From Virgibacillus ihumii (GTDB lineage Bacteria > Bacillota > Bacilli > Bacillales > Amphibacillaceae), in the NCBI RefSeq assembly GCF_902726655.1, contig NZ_CACVAN010000001.1, positions 372,001-436,000 of the forward strand: a DNA stretch of 64,000 nt, written 5' to 3'. A program made the position numbers and the translations under genes. Of this stretch, positions 15,994-25,879 are shown one piece after another. Below the pieces are notes generated by a model. The model saw nothing but the letters and a program-made list of their open reading frames with translations. It was not told where the DNA came from and searched no databases. The first letter of the stretch is position 1, and every line of letters starts with the position of its first letter.

Positions 15994-17415
15994 ATGGAGC
16001 TGACTATTTCGCATTGGTTATATGGTTTATTTACGTTAATCATCATTTTAACGATGATTTTCCGAAAAGGTGTGGTGCTCCCATCATTGCTTGGGACATT
16101 TGTTATTGCTTGGGTATATAACGGCAGTATTGTGGATGGGTTTACGTCCATTTTTAACGCCAACCTGGTTGCAGCGAAAGAACTTTTCAGCATTTTCCTG
16201 ATTATTACATTTATGATGGCATTACTGCACTCGCTTCGTGACCTTGGTGCTGATCGCAGAATGATTCAGCCGATTCAAAAGGTGATGGTCAACGGACATG
16301 TTTCATTTTTTGTTTTGATTGCTGTGACGTATGTCATATCACTGTTCTTCTGGCCAACACCGGCAGTTCCGCTGATTTGTGCGTTGCTTGTGCCGGCAGC
16401 AATCCGGTCAGGGTTACCGGCGTTGTTAGCAGCGGTTGCTGTGGCATTAGCGGGGCAGGGGATGGCATTGTCATCGGACTATATTGTGCAGGTCGCTCCA
16501 AGTTTGTCGGCAAAATCCGCTGGAATTGATGTTGGACTAATAACAGATAAGGCATTAATATTGTCGATTATTACCGGTGCTGTGGCAATTGGTCTTGCCT
16601 ATTTAATGTACCGAAAAACGATTCGGACAAAAAACAGCCCGCAAAATGAGGTTGAATTAGAGGCAATGCAGGGTGCGAAAGAATCAGCAAACAAGAACCA
16701 CGCTGCCCATCTGCGTACGTGGAGCAAAGTGTTTGCGGTGCTCGTTCCGGTTTCGCTGCTGGCAGTCGTTATTTTCATGATGTATTCAAAGCTTCAGGCA
16801 GGAAGAATGAGCGGCTTTGAAGGTGGTGACGGGGCAGCATTTATTGGTGGTGTAGCTGTTATCTTGCTGTTACTTTCAACGGTCGCATTTGGCCGGCATC
16901 ATGCACTTGATTATATCAGCAATTATATTACGGAAGGTTTTGTATTTGCCTTTAAAGCGATGGGACCGGTAATACCGATTGCAGGATTTTTCTTCCTTGG
17001 GAGTTCCGATTTTTCCGGAAGTATTCTGGGAGTAAGTGAAAAAGCGCCAGGGTTACTTTTTGATCTTGTTCAATCCTCACAGCAATATCTTCCCGAGAGT
17101 GCACTGTTTGCTGCTTTCAGCATTCTTGTTATTGGAATCATAACCGGACTTGACGGCTCAGGTTTTTCCGGTCTTCCGTTGACCGGTGCGCTTGCTTCAT
17201 CATTAAGCAGCGGTTCCATTGATCCTGGCACACTTGCCGCAATCGGGCAGATGGGCTCCATTTGGACCGGTGGCGGAACGATTGTCGCATGGTCATCCAT
17301 GATTGCAATTGCCGGTTTTTGCGGCGTTTCCGTCATGGAACTCGTCCGCAAAAACTTCATTCCGGTTATTCTGGGGCTCTTAGTTTCGACTGTTTTGGCT
17401 GTTTTCCTTTTTTGA
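15994..17415 (+). CDS. Polytopic membrane transporter, ion-transporter-superfamily-like, substrate unknown
   Basis: 473 residues from ATG 15994, chosen because AAAGGAAGTGG lies upstream; the frame is open to 15952. About 12 hydrophobic segments. A helix-breaking SLFFWPTPAVPLICALLVP in the first half and ITGLDGSGFSGLPLTGALAS plus GQMGSIWTGGGTIVAWS in the second half look like the paired re-entrant loops of secondary carriers of the NhaC/GntP/DctM kind. The central hydrophilic loop spans about 210-250. Glutamate dehydrogenase follows 149 nt downstream, which might hint at an amino- or organic-acid substrate, but that is weak. Confidence 0.6.
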   Translation: MELTISHWLYGLFTLIIILTMIFRKGVVLPSLLGTFVIAWVYNGSIVDGFTSIFNANLVAAKELFSIFLIITFMMALLHSLRDLGADRRMIQPIQKVMVNGHVSFFVLIAVTYVISLFFWPTPAVPLICALLVPAAIRSGLPALLAAVAVALAGQGMALSSDYIVQVAPSLSAKSAGIDVGLITDKALILSIITGAVAIGLAYLMYRKTIRTKNSPQNEVELEAMQGAKESANKNHAAHLRTWSKVFAVLVPVSLLAVVIFMMYSKLQAGRMSGFEGGDGAAFIGGVAVILLLLSTVAFGRHHALDYISNYITEGFVFAFKAMGPVIPIAGFFFLGSSDFSGSILGVSEKAPGLLFDLVQSSQQYLPESALFAAFSILVIGIITGLDGSGFSGLPLTGALASSLSSGSIDPGTLAAIGQMGSIWTGGGTIVAWSSMIAIAGFCGVSVMELVRKNFIPVILGLLVSTVLAVFLF

Positions 17416-17564
17416 CGGAATCCGCAACCTCCATCAAAGTTGGAAATCGTTGGCTTTTTTCACAGCCTTTTTGATACACTCGTTATATATGTATTCATGA
17501 AATAAAATCGATTCGCTATCAAACATGGTGAAAAAACAAGTTTTCTAATGATGGAGGTTATGTT

Positions 17565-18944
17565 ATGGTACAAAGTACTACAGATATCGTGAAAAAATCA
17601 CTGGATGCATTGCTGGATGATAAGTCTTTTTTACCGGAAATGACAGGTCAGTCAAGACAAAAAGCATTTACTTCACTCGTTTCTATTTTATCTACTCCAA
17701 ACCATGTCAGTAAATCATTTTTGCGGGTTACGCTGGAAGATGAAAAGGTAATCCGTATTCCCGCCTTTCGTGTGCAGCATAATAATATTTTAGGTCCATA
17801 TAAAGGAGGAATCCGATTTCACGAATCGGTTGAAGAAAATGAAGTAATCAATCTCGCCTCGCTTATGACGTTAAAAAATGCGCTGCATGAAGTACCGTTT
17901 GGCGGCGGTAAAGGCGGAATCATGATAAATCCACGGGAATACAGTGTTCGGGAGCTCAATTTGATTTGCAAAAAATATGTGCAGTACTTCAGTGAAATTC
18001 TTGGTCCGGACAAAGATATTCCTGCCCCAGATGTCGGTTCGAGTGCCAGAGAAATGGACTGGATGATGGGTGAGTACAAGAGCATCCGGCCTGGCTTGCC
18101 TTATCGCGGCAGTTTTACCGGTAAAAGTGTCCTGAATGGTGGTTCACTGGGGCGGAGAGAAGCTACCGGAAAAGGTGTATATTTTACTTTCCGTTATATG
18201 CTCCATAACTTTGTAAATGAACAGGAAAAATGGCTGGCTGAACGGGATAACATTTTTGCAAAAACTGCACTGAAACATAAGGATAAAACACTGACAATGG
18301 CGGTTCAAGGTTTCGGGAACGTCGGATCTGTTGCAGCTTTGGAAGCTTTTCAGTGCAATTATATAAATAATAAAATTGTTGCTGTCAGTGACCGGCATGT
18401 AACGCTGTATAATTCCGATGGTTTGGATATACCAGCACTGGTAAAATACACATCCAATAACGGCGGGGATTTGCCTGTTGATGGCCATCAGCTTGAGGAG
18501 GCGGATGTCAAGGCGGACATTCAGGACCGGGATGATGTATTAACGCTGGATGTTGATGTATTGTGCCTGGCAGCATTAGGCGGGCAGATTCATAAAGATA
18601 ACGTATCAGATGTCAAAGCCCAGATAATTATCGAGGGAGCCAATGCCCCTATTACCACTGAGGCAGACCGTTATTTGAGTGAAAACGGTGTCATTATTGC
18701 ACCAGACATTCTGACAAATGCCGGTGGTGTGATCGTTTCTTATTTTGAGTGGCTTCAGGGCAGAGAGACTCAGTTTTTCAGCGAAGAAGAAGTGTATAAA
18801 CGATTATTTGATAAAATGAAAGAAACTTTTGATACGATATTACCGCAGTTTTTCGGTGATCCCTTTCCACTGCGTCAGAACTGTTATATCCATGCTGTAA
18901 TGAAAATTTCCACCATTCTGTACCGGCAGGGAAAATTATATTAA
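17565..18944 (+). CDS. gdhA: Glutamate dehydrogenase (Glu/Leu/Phe/Val dehydrogenase family)
   Basis: 459 residues, ATG after ATGGAGG. It catalyses reversible oxidative deamination of glutamate to 2-oxoglutarate. The substrate domain has the catalytic lysine region PFGGGKGGIMINP at about residue 110 and PAPDVGSSAREMDWMM near 150. The Rossmann domain opens with VQGFGNVGSVAALEAF near 245 and carries IIEGANAPIT and NAGGVIVSYFEW. Length is that of the longer 450-residue form. Cofactor preference cannot be read with certainty. Monocistronic with its own terminator. Confidence 0.88.
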   Translation: MVQSTTDIVKKSLDALLDDKSFLPEMTGQSRQKAFTSLVSILSTPNHVSKSFLRVTLEDEKVIRIPAFRVQHNNILGPYKGGIRFHESVEENEVINLASLMTLKNALHEVPFGGGKGGIMINPREYSVRELNLICKKYVQYFSEILGPDKDIPAPDVGSSAREMDWMMGEYKSIRPGLPYRGSFTGKSVLNGGSLGRREATGKGVYFTFRYMLHNFVNEQEKWLAERDNIFAKTALKHKDKTLTMAVQGFGNVGSVAALEAFQCNYINNKIVAVSDRHVTLYNSDGLDIPALVKYTSNNGGDLPVDGHQLEEADVKADIQDRDDVLTLDVDVLCLAALGGQIHKDNVSDVKAQIIIEGANAPITTEADRYLSENGVIIAPDILTNAGGVIVSYFEWLQGRETQFFSEEEVYKRLFDKMKETFDTILPQFFGDPFPLRQNCYIHAVMKISTILYRQGKLY

Positions 18945-18948
18945 ACGA

Positions 18949-18980
18949 AAAGACATTCTGCACGAGCGGAATGTCTTTTT
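18949..18980 (+). terminator. Terminator after glutamate dehydrogenase
   Basis: Perfect AAAGACATTC/GAATGTCTTT stem (18949-18958, 18969-18978) with 10-nt loop and T-run. Confidence 0.9.
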
Positions 18981-19061
18981 AATAAATAGATATGTTATAA
19001 TATTCAGTGAATAGGAAAATTAAGGTCAAAAAAGGATTTGTCTATGGAGGGGAGGTTATCG

Positions 19062-19874
19062 ATGGATGATAAAAGTCTGTCGTTATGGTCAACGACTAAA
19101 TACCATAATCATCTGAAGGCAACGGAGTATGATGAGATTGCCAGGGAAGCCGCGGTTACGATCATGATAAATGGTGAGCAGTATGCAACGATTGTCTGTA
19201 CACCTAACGAAATCCGACAGCTTGTTTTAGGATTTTTAGCTTCTGAGGGATTGATTCGTACCGCGGAACAAGTGCTGAAATTAACAATTGATGAAGAGAA
19301 AGGCTTTGCTTATGCGGAATTATCCACCCGGGTTGAATTTGCGAAGCGAACCGAACGCTGGATTGGGTCATGCTGTGGTAAAAGCAGGGAGTTTTACTTG
19401 GAGCAGGATGTTAAAACGGCGAAGACAATCTATTCCTCCGTTCAATTTTCAGCAGAACAGGTCTATCAGTTGATGGTAGACTTTGATAAAAAGGCTGAAG
19501 TATATGGGCGGACAGGCGGGGTTCATCAGGCGGCAATTGCATCAGCTAATGGCATCATCGCATCTGCCATTGATATCGGCCGCCATAATGCACTTGATAA
19601 ATTGTACGGATATATTATGCAGAACCGAATTTCACTGAAAGATAAATGTATTTTATTCAGCGGCCGGATTTCATCGGAAGTTATTTTAAAAGTTTCCAAG
19701 ATTGGTGCCGGCGTATTAATTGCCAAATCAGCACCGACCGATCTTGCACTAAAGCTTGCTGATGATCTGCAGATAACAGCAATTGGCTTTGTCAGGGAGA
19801 ATAAATTGAACGTATATACCCATGAAAAGCGTATCAATGGAGATTCTTATCACGATGTTTATTTTTCAAATTAA
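19062..19874 (+). CDS. fdhD: Formate dehydrogenase accessory sulfurtransferase
   Basis: 270 residues from ATG 19062 (GGAGGGGAGG upstream; an in-frame ATG at 19038 precedes that ribosome site). FdhD carries sulfur from a cysteine desulfurase to the molybdenum cofactor of formate dehydrogenase. The flexible cysteine loop is seen as WIGSCCGKSR near residue 105. TGGVHQAAIA and DIGRHNALDKLYGY, FSGRISSEVILKV and LIAKSAPTDLALKLA are family marks. The target enzyme starts 12 nt downstream, so the two are co-expressed. Confidence 0.95.
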   Translation: MDDKSLSLWSTTKYHNHLKATEYDEIAREAAVTIMINGEQYATIVCTPNEIRQLVLGFLASEGLIRTAEQVLKLTIDEEKGFAYAELSTRVEFAKRTERWIGSCCGKSREFYLEQDVKTAKTIYSSVQFSAEQVYQLMVDFDKKAEVYGRTGGVHQAAIASANGIIASAIDIGRHNALDKLYGYIMQNRISLKDKCILFSGRISSEVILKVSKIGAGVLIAKSAPTDLALKLADDLQITAIGFVRENKLNVYTHEKRINGDSYHDVYFSN

Positions 19875-19886
19875 GGAGGGGATGTC

Positions 19887-22838
19887 GTGCTTAACCAGGA
19901 TCATATTATTGTGAAAATAAATGGGGAAGAGTTTCTTGCTGATCCGGGGCAAAATCTGCTGGATTTAATTAATACAACAGATGTATTTGTGCCGCAGATA
20001 TGTTATAACGAAGCATTGGGACCGGTTCAAACATGTGATACCTGCCTTGTCCAGGTGAACGGTGAGCTTGCTAGAGCATGCGGCACTACGGTGGAGTCCG
20101 GAATGAATGTCAATACAAAAATTGACCAGGTCAATGCTTCCCAGAAAGAAGCGCTTGATCGGATTTTGGAAAAGCATGAGTTGTATTGTACCGTTTGCGA
20201 TTACAATAATGGAACATGCGAGATTCATAATACAGTAGCTGAATTTGGTCTGGAACATCAGTCACGGCCATTTCAGGCAAAACCGTATGAAGTGGACAAT
20301 TCCAGTCCTTTTTACCGGTATGATCCGGATCAGTGTATTTTATGCGGCCGGTGTGTGGAAGTCTGTCAGGATATTGAGGTCAATGAAACACTTTTGATTG
20401 ACTGGAATCGCGAACAGCCACGCGTCATTTGGGATAACGATGTACCGATCGATCAGTCCTCGTGTGTCAGCTGCGGACAATGTGTTACGGTTTGTCCGTG
20501 CAACGCATTAATGGAAACGGATATGGTCGGTGAGGCAGGTTATATGACCGATCATGGTCCGGGATTATTAAGGTCGATGATTGAGGTAACCAAAAAAGCA
20601 GAACCAGGCTATGGTCCGCTGTTTGCTGTGTCAGATACGGAAGCCTCGATGCGGGAAGAACGCATTGAAAAGACCAAAACAGTCTGTACATATTGTGGTG
20701 TCGGCTGCACATTTGATGTCTGGACTAAAGATCGAAAAGTGTTGAAGGTTGAACCACAGCAGGATTCACCGGCAAACGGCATCTCCACTTGTATAAAAGG
20801 GAAATTTGGCTGGGATTACGTGAATTCCGAGGAGCGTCTGACTAAACCGCTGATTCGTCAAGATGAATCTTTTGTTGAAGTGGAATGGGACGAGGCATTG
20901 GATTATGTTGCAAACCGTTTTGCTGAAATTAAGAAAGACAAAGGTGCTGATTCACTTGGTTTTATTTCATCATCCAAAGCGACCAATGAGGAATCATATG
21001 TCATGCAGAAATTGGCTCGTCAGGTTATGGGGACTAACAATGTGGATAACTGTTCACGCTATTGTCAGTCACCTGCCACGAAAGGGCTTTTTCGGACGGT
21101 GGGACATGGCGGTGATTCCGGCTCGATCGATGATATTGCTGAAGCGGATATGGTTATCACAATCGGTTCCAACACGGCGGAATCACATCCGGTGCTGGCA
21201 TCACGCATCAAGCGTTCACAAAAACTATTTGGACAAAAGCTGTTTGTATTTGATTTACGCAAACATGAGATGGGACAGCGTGCGGATAAATTTTACCAGC
21301 CGAAAAGCGGGACAGACCTTGTTTGGCTCTCAGCAGTAACTAAATATATCATTGACAAGGGCTGGGAAAATCGTTCTTTTATTGATCAGTGGGTCAATGA
21401 TTTTGAAGATTATAAGGAAAGTTTAAAAAAGTTCACATTAGAGTATGCTGAAGAGTTAACCGGCATTTCACAGGATGAATTGAAATCAATCGCAAAACAG
21501 ATTGTTAGTGTTGATAAGGTGGCGATCTGCTGGGCGATGGGTGTTACACAGCACCAGCTTGGCAGTGATACAAGTACGGCTATTTCCAACTTGCTGCTCG
21601 TTACCGGCAACTATATGCGGAACGGCACCGGGGCATATCCATTACGCGGACATAATAATGTCCAGGGTTGCAGTGATTTTGGCAGCATGCCAGACTTTTT
21701 CCCCGGATATGAAAAAGTGGCAAATGATGATGTAAGGAAACGCTACGAAGATGCCTGGGGTGTGGAGATACCTGATGAGCCGGGCAAAGACAACCATGAA
21801 ATGATTGAAGCGATTCATGCAGGTGAACTTAATTCGCTTTATGTACTTGGTGAAGATACAGGGGTTGTTGATGCGAATATTAATTATGTCCGGGCAGCTT
21901 TTGAACAATTAGATTTCTTTGTTGTTCAGGATTTATTCTTAACGAAAACAGCCCAATATGCGGATGTTATTTTACCGGCTGTTCCAAGTCTGGAAAAAGA
22001 AGGAACGTTTACCAATACGGAGCGCCGCATCCAGCGTTTATACAAGGCACTTGATGCTGTTGGTGATTCCCGACCGGACTGGGAAATTATTATGGAACTG
22101 GCCGGACGTCTTGGCCATGAATGGGGATATGAAAGTCCATCCGATATTATGGATGAAGCGGCCTCATTGGCACCATTATTTGCTGGAGTCAGCTATGACC
22201 TTCTGACTGATTACAATAGTCTGCAGTGGCCGGTGGCAGCGGATGGAACGGATACACCATTGTTGTATGTGGACGGTTTTCCATTCGATGATAAAAAAGC
22301 ACGCTTGTACCCGCTGGAATTTGATTTGCGGTATGAAACGGATGATGAATATGACCTGCATGTGAATAATGGCCGGGTTCTGGAGCACTTCCATGAAGGT
22401 AACATGACGTATAAATCAAAGGCTATTTCGAGTAAGATGCCGAATGCGTTCATTGAGATTTCACCTGAATTGGCGGAGGAGCGTGGTGTCCGGGAAGGTG
22501 CTGAAATAAAACTGATCTCCCATACCGGTGAGGTGACCGGGCTAGTACACGTGACCGACCGTGTTAGCGGAAAAGAAGTGTATTTGCCATTAAATGATAA
22601 CGGCAAAACCGCAGTAAATTTTTTAACGGATAACAATGTTGATAAAGACACGAATACACCGGCATATAAGGAAATCAAGGTAAAAATGAAAGTTCTTAAG
22701 AAAAAAGGAAAAAGTCCATTACCGCCGAATAATTACCGCAGAGGAAACCGGCAGCCTCAGATTAGTGTGAATGTTGAGGAAAAGTGGAACCGGAGAGACT
22801 ATATTTTCCCGGAAAGCAAGGTGAAACATAATGGCTGA
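19887..22838 (+). CDS. fdhF: Molybdenum formate dehydrogenase, catalytic subunit (YrhE-like)
   Basis: 983 residues from GTG 19887 (AAGGAGGGG upstream). Oxidises formate to CO2 in the cytoplasm. Domain order: an N-terminal 2Fe-2S ferredoxin domain (about 1-85, CDTCLVQV), a His-Cys 4Fe-4S segment ([11 protein letters not shown] near 110), two 4Fe-4S clusters ([28 protein letters not shown] at about 150-210), the Mo-bis-MGD enzyme with [11 protein letters not shown] near 270, and a C-terminal molydopterin-binding domain. The Mo ligand is Cys near residue 393 (NCSRYCQSP), so no selenocysteine is needed. There is no diaphorase subunit here; the electron acceptor is unknown. Overlaps the next gene by 8 nt. 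Confidence 0.95.
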   Translation: MLNQDHIIVKINGEEFLADPGQNLLDLINTTDVFVPQICYNEALGPVQTCDTCLVQVNGELARACGTTVESGMNVNTKIDQVNASQKEALDRILEKHELYCTVCDYNNGTCEIHNTVAEFGLEHQSRPFQAKPYEVDNSSPFYRYDPDQCILCGRCVEVCQDIEVNETLLIDWNREQPRVIWDNDVPIDQSSCVSCGQCVTVCPCNALMETDMVGEAGYMTDHGPGLLRSMIEVTKKAEPGYGPLFAVSDTEASMREERIEKTKTVCTYCGVGCTFDVWTKDRKVLKVEPQQDSPANGISTCIKGKFGWDYVNSEERLTKPLIRQDESFVEVEWDEALDYVANRFAEIKKDKGADSLGFISSSKATNEESYVMQKLARQVMGTNNVDNCSRYCQSPATKGLFRTVGHGGDSGSIDDIAEADMVITIGSNTAESHPVLASRIKRSQKLFGQKLFVFDLRKHEMGQRADKFYQPKSGTDLVWLSAVTKYIIDKGWENRSFIDQWVNDFEDYKESLKKFTLEYAEELTGISQDELKSIAKQIVSVDKVAICWAMGVTQHQLGSDTSTAISNLLLVTGNYMRNGTGAYPLRGHNNVQGCSDFGSMPDFFPGYEKVANDDVRKRYEDAWGVEIPDEPGKDNHEMIEAIHAGELNSLYVLGEDTGVVDANINYVRAAFEQLDFFVVQDLFLTKTAQYADVILPAVPSLEKEGTFTNTERRIQRLYKALDAVGDSRPDWEIIMELAGRLGHEWGYESPSDIMDEAASLAPLFAGVSYDLLTDYNSLQWPVAADGTDTPLLYVDGFPFDDKKARLYPLEFDLRYETDDEYDLHVNNGRVLEHFHEGNMTYKSKAISSKMPNAFIEISPELAEERGVREGAEIKLISHTGEVTGLVHVTDRVSGKEVYLPLNDNGKTAVNFLTDNNVDKDTNTPAYKEIKVKMKVLKKKGKSPLPPNNYRRGNRQPQISVNVEEKWNRRDYIFPESKVKHNG

Positions 22839-23298
22839 GCCGATTTCAAATGTTAAGAAGATGGAGATTCCAAAAGAAAAAATACAGCAGGACAACCTGG
22901 AAGAAGTAATAGAAGCGGTCAGCGAAAATAAGGAAGCTATTTTAAAAGGAATTGACTTTTTGAACACACTGAATAACAACGGAATGCTCGACATGAGTCA
23001 TGCACTTGTAAAGCATAAAGAAGATGCGCTTGAGAATGTGATGAACGAGTTAAACAAATCGCAATATGCAAAAGTGCTGGAAAATATTATGCAGCTCGTA
23101 TTTCTCGCCGGTGAACTCAGAGTGGACGATATGAAATATTTTGCTGGACGGTTGAATGATGGGATGGAGGCAGCCGGAAATCAGGAGCAGAACGATAAAA
23201 CATCATATTTTGACCTGATGAAGGCGCTGAAAGACCCGGAAATAAACCGAAGTATCACCATGCTTCTGGCATTTTTGAAAGGAATGGGAAAAGAATAA
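22831..23298 (+). CDS. yrhD: DUF1641 formate dehydrogenase partner (YrhD-like)
   Basis: 155 residues starting inside the end of the formate dehydrogenase gene (8-nt overlap), which implies translational coupling. A predicted all-helical soluble protein; the DUF1641 core covers about residues 40-145. B. subtilis yrhD-yrhE are also adjacent. The role is not established; a small subunit or maturation factor for the dehydrogenase is the natural guess. The operon ends at the terminator at 23313. Confidence 0.85.
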   Translation: MAEPISNVKKMEIPKEKIQQDNLEEVIEAVSENKEAILKGIDFLNTLNNNGMLDMSHALVKHKEDALENVMNELNKSQYAKVLENIMQLVFLAGELRVDDMKYFAGRLNDGMEAAGNQEQNDKTSYFDLMKALKDPEINRSITMLLAFLKGMGKE

Positions 23299-23312
23299 CT
23301 ATGATGAGCGGA

Positions 23313-23346
23313 CCCTGGGTGCACGGTTGTGTACCCGGGGTTTTTT
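23313..23346 (+). terminator. Terminator of the fdh operon
   Basis: CCCTGGGT (23313-23320) pairs with ACCCGGGG (23333-23340), followed by TTTTTT. Confidence 0.88.
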
Positions 23347-23420
23347 CTTTACGATAATAACTTTCCTGAAAATATAAGCGGAAGCATTGATTGAAAGAGC
23401 CCAAAAGTCAGCGGATTGCA

Positions 23421-23572
23421 TCAATCATCAACCGCACAGGCGGAACATCAACCGCATGAGCGGAACATCAACCGTATAAGCGGAACATCAACCGCACGAG
23501 CGAAACATCAACCGTATAAGCGAAACATCAACCGCACGAGCGGAACATCAACCGTATAAGCGAAACATCAAC
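23421..23572. repeat. Tandem repeat, about 7.5 units of exactly 20 bp, alternating variants
   Basis: Units of the form CGGAACATCAACCGnnnnAG start at 23441, 23461, 23481, 23501, 23521 and 23541, with a degenerate unit at 23421 and a partial one at 23561. The variable tail alternates between CACGAG/CATGAG and TATAAG, so the array has a 40-bp higher order. It is not CRISPR-like because there are no unique spacers. The rest of the gene-free stretch 23347-23785 is AT-rich and should hold the cstA promoter; a GGGCG...CGCCC dyad lies near 23727-23758. Confidence 0.92.
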
Positions 23573-23785
23573 TCAAACCGTTCTGAATGCGGCACTGCTC
23601 ACATTTTTTACCAATTAACAGTAATTCTGCAATAAAAATTATATTTCAAAAATTATTACTTGTTAAAATCAGAATAGTGGAATAAACTTGTACTATCACC
23701 TTATGATTTTTCATAATTTTAAAAAGGGCGTTTTTCAACTAGAGATAGACATCGCCCGTAAATTTTACAGGGGAGGTAGAGAAAA

Positions 23786-25522
23786 TTGAATGGTGTATTA
23801 GTAGCGATTATCGGTTTAGTTGTGTTTGCCTTAGGTTACCGATATTATTCAAAATTTGTCGCGGAAAAAATATTCCGGCTTGACCCGGATTACGTTACGC
23901 CGGCGCACAAGTATAAGGATGGCGTTGACTTTGTTCCAACAAATAAGTTTGTGTTATGGGGTCACCATTTTTCATCTGTTGCGGGTGCAGCACCAATTGT
24001 CGGACCGGCAATTGCGGTATACTGGGGCTGGCTGCCGGCACTTCTATGGGTCCTGCTGGGAACTGTATTTGCGGCGGGGGTACACGACTTTGGCACACTC
24101 GTATTATCAGTAAGGAACAAGGGACAGTCTGTGGGGACGTTAGCTAACCGACTAATCGGTCAGCGGGCAAAGGTCTTATTCCTATTTATTATTCTCATTC
24201 TGGTGTTAATGGTAAACGCGGTATTTGCCTGGGTTATTGCCAACTTATTTATTTCATTCCCGGCAAGTGTTTTATCGATTTTTATTCAGATTCCGCTTGC
24301 AGTATGGATTGGCTATGCTGTATATAAACGTCAGAAAAAAATGCTCGTTCCATCAATAATTGCACTTTTTGTGATGTATTTTACGGCTGTTATCGCTGCA
24401 AAAGTGGAATGGCTGCAAATTGACCTGGTGAGATACATGGGGGGAGAAGATGGTACCGGACTATTTGGTCTTGGAGCTGTATCAACTGCGTTTTTAATCT
24501 GGATTATTATTCTGATGGTCTATGTTTATATTGCATCAACACTGCCGGTTTGGAAACTGCTCCAGCCGCGTGATTTTATCAATTCACACCAGCTTAGTGT
24601 TGGTCTGCTGATGCTTTATCTTGGGTTATTATTCACTAATCCCGACATTACAGCTCCGCTTACACATACGGATACAGAGGTATCGTGGTTTCCACTTCTG
24701 TTTATTACCATTGCGTGTGGTGCGATTTCCGGTTTCCATGGACTTGTTTCCAGTGGAACATCCTCCAAACAATTGAATAAGGAAACCGATGCAAGATTGG
24801 TAGGTTATTTCGGTGCAGTTGGGGAAGGATCCCTGGCACTGGTATCGATTTTAGCTGTTGTTACATTTTTTCCAAGTGCCGATGAATTTTTGAACACGTA
24901 CAGCAGTTTCACCGCAGCAAGCAGTGCAGGACTTAATGTATTCGTGGAAGCAGCAGGACAACTCGCAACCGGGCTATTTATCCCGGCAGACGTGGCAAGA
25001 ACAATTGTATCAGTAATTGTTATCAGTTTTGCTGCAACGTCACTTGATACATCAGTTCGACTGATGCGCTATATCATTTCGGAACTTGGGATTGAATATA
25101 AGGCTCCAGCATTGACGAAAAAACATGTTGCCACTTCCATCGCTGTTGTAACCAGTGCCATGCTGGTACTTATTCCCGAGGGTCCAAAAGGCTTCGGCTC
25201 CGGCGGGTATCTGTTGTGGCCGTTGTTTGGGACATCGAATCAGCTGCTCGCAGCCATCAGTTTATTGCTCATTACCATTTGGCTGAAAAAACAGGGCAGA
25301 AACTATATGATAACCTTAATCCCGATGGTCTTTGTCATGATTGTTACATTATGGGCCATGTTCCAGCAGGTTATCCTGCAATGGTCCTGGTTTGGTACTG
25401 AATCAAACACGTTATTGTTTGTATTAGGAGCCATTATCTTTGTGTTTGCGGTATGGATTATTTTGACCGCTTTCCAAACACTTGCCAGCAGTAAAGATAA
25501 TCCGATTGATAAGGGACAATAA
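23786..25522 (+). CDS. cstA: CstA family peptide/pyruvate transporter
   Basis: 578 residues from a TTG start (GGGGAGG 8 nt upstream). A carbon-starvation protein: an inner-membrane carrier, of which E. coli members move pyruvate and possibly peptides. Family strings are visible: HHFSSVAGAAPIVGPAIAVY near residue 60, VHDFGTLVLSVRNKGQS near 100, FHGLVSSGTSSKQLNKE near 330, SFAATSLDTSVRL near 415 and LWPLFGTSNQLLAA near 475. About 15 membrane helices. A weak terminator at 25541 separates it from a small Cys-Cys protein that probably belongs with it. Confidence 0.93.
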   Translation: MNGVLVAIIGLVVFALGYRYYSKFVAEKIFRLDPDYVTPAHKYKDGVDFVPTNKFVLWGHHFSSVAGAAPIVGPAIAVYWGWLPALLWVLLGTVFAAGVHDFGTLVLSVRNKGQSVGTLANRLIGQRAKVLFLFIILILVLMVNAVFAWVIANLFISFPASVLSIFIQIPLAVWIGYAVYKRQKKMLVPSIIALFVMYFTAVIAAKVEWLQIDLVRYMGGEDGTGLFGLGAVSTAFLIWIIILMVYVYIASTLPVWKLLQPRDFINSHQLSVGLLMLYLGLLFTNPDITAPLTHTDTEVSWFPLLFITIACGAISGFHGLVSSGTSSKQLNKETDARLVGYFGAVGEGSLALVSILAVVTFFPSADEFLNTYSSFTAASSAGLNVFVEAAGQLATGLFIPADVARTIVSVIVISFAATSLDTSVRLMRYIISELGIEYKAPALTKKHVATSIAVVTSAMLVLIPEGPKGFGSGGYLLWPLFGTSNQLLAAISLLLITIWLKKQGRNYMITLIPMVFVMIVTLWAMFQQVILQWSWFGTESNTLLFVLGAIIFVFAVWIILTAFQTLASSKDNPIDKGQ

Positions 25523-25540
25523 ATCAGATATCATTAAAAG

Positions 25541-25570
25541 AAAGGGGTCATTGTGACGAATGATCCCTTT
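25541..25570 (+). terminator. Stem-loop between cstA and the Cys-Cys protein gene
   Basis: AAAGGGGTCATT pairs with AATGATCCCTTT (one G-U). Only three T follow, so it may be a partial terminator or an mRNA-stabilising stem rather than a full stop. Confidence 0.6.
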
Positions 25571-25596
25571 CTATTATCCTGCCGGGAGGTGAATGT

Positions 25597-25854
25597 ATGC
25601 TGGATAAAATGAAAAAATTAATTGAGTTTTATGAAGAAGTGATCAGTATGCCACACCGAACTGAAATTGCACGGGAATTAAGAGATGAAGATGACTTATT
25701 TTTGCTGCTGCTTTATTCAGAAATGATCGGAATCCCGAACCCGGTGTATTACTATACGCTGGAACTGTATCCATATATGATTGAACGGTTCCATGACTGG
25801 CATTTGCGGATGGGAATGGAGAAATCACCAATGAGCGGAATCCGCTGCTGCTGA
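25597..25854 (+). CDS. Small CstA-associated protein with C-terminal Cys-Cys ('cory-CC-star' type)
   Basis: 85 residues, ATG after CGGGAGGTG. It is helical, with a short N-terminal coil and a PNPVYYYTLELYPYM motif, and ends in GIRCC directly before the stop. E. coli YbdD and YjiX, small partners of the CstA-type genes cstA and btsT/yjiY, also end in Arg-Cys-Cys from what I recall. The NCBI family name 'cory-CC-star' describes such an end. Here it lies between cstA and an ArsA-type ATPase (25 nt downstream). The function is not known; the paired cysteines could bind metal or form a redox pair. Family call from memory, not searched. Confidence 0.75.
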   Translation: MLDKMKKLIEFYEEVISMPHRTEIARELRDEDDLFLLLLYSEMIGIPNPVYYYTLELYPYMIERFHDWHLRMGMEKSPMSGIRCC

Positions 25855-25879
25855 TCCACTAGATAGAAGGAGTCTTATT

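Noticed and set aside
16334..16555. Long reverse frames inside the permease and in many other genes
   Set aside because: They are antisense shadows of well-supported coding regions.
21040..21080. Possible selenocysteine formate dehydrogenase
   Set aside because: The active-site codon is TGT (Cys), not TGA, and the frame is continuous.
23421..23572. CRISPR-like appearance of the regular repeats
   Set aside because: Units are contiguous with no unique spacers, and no cas genes are present.
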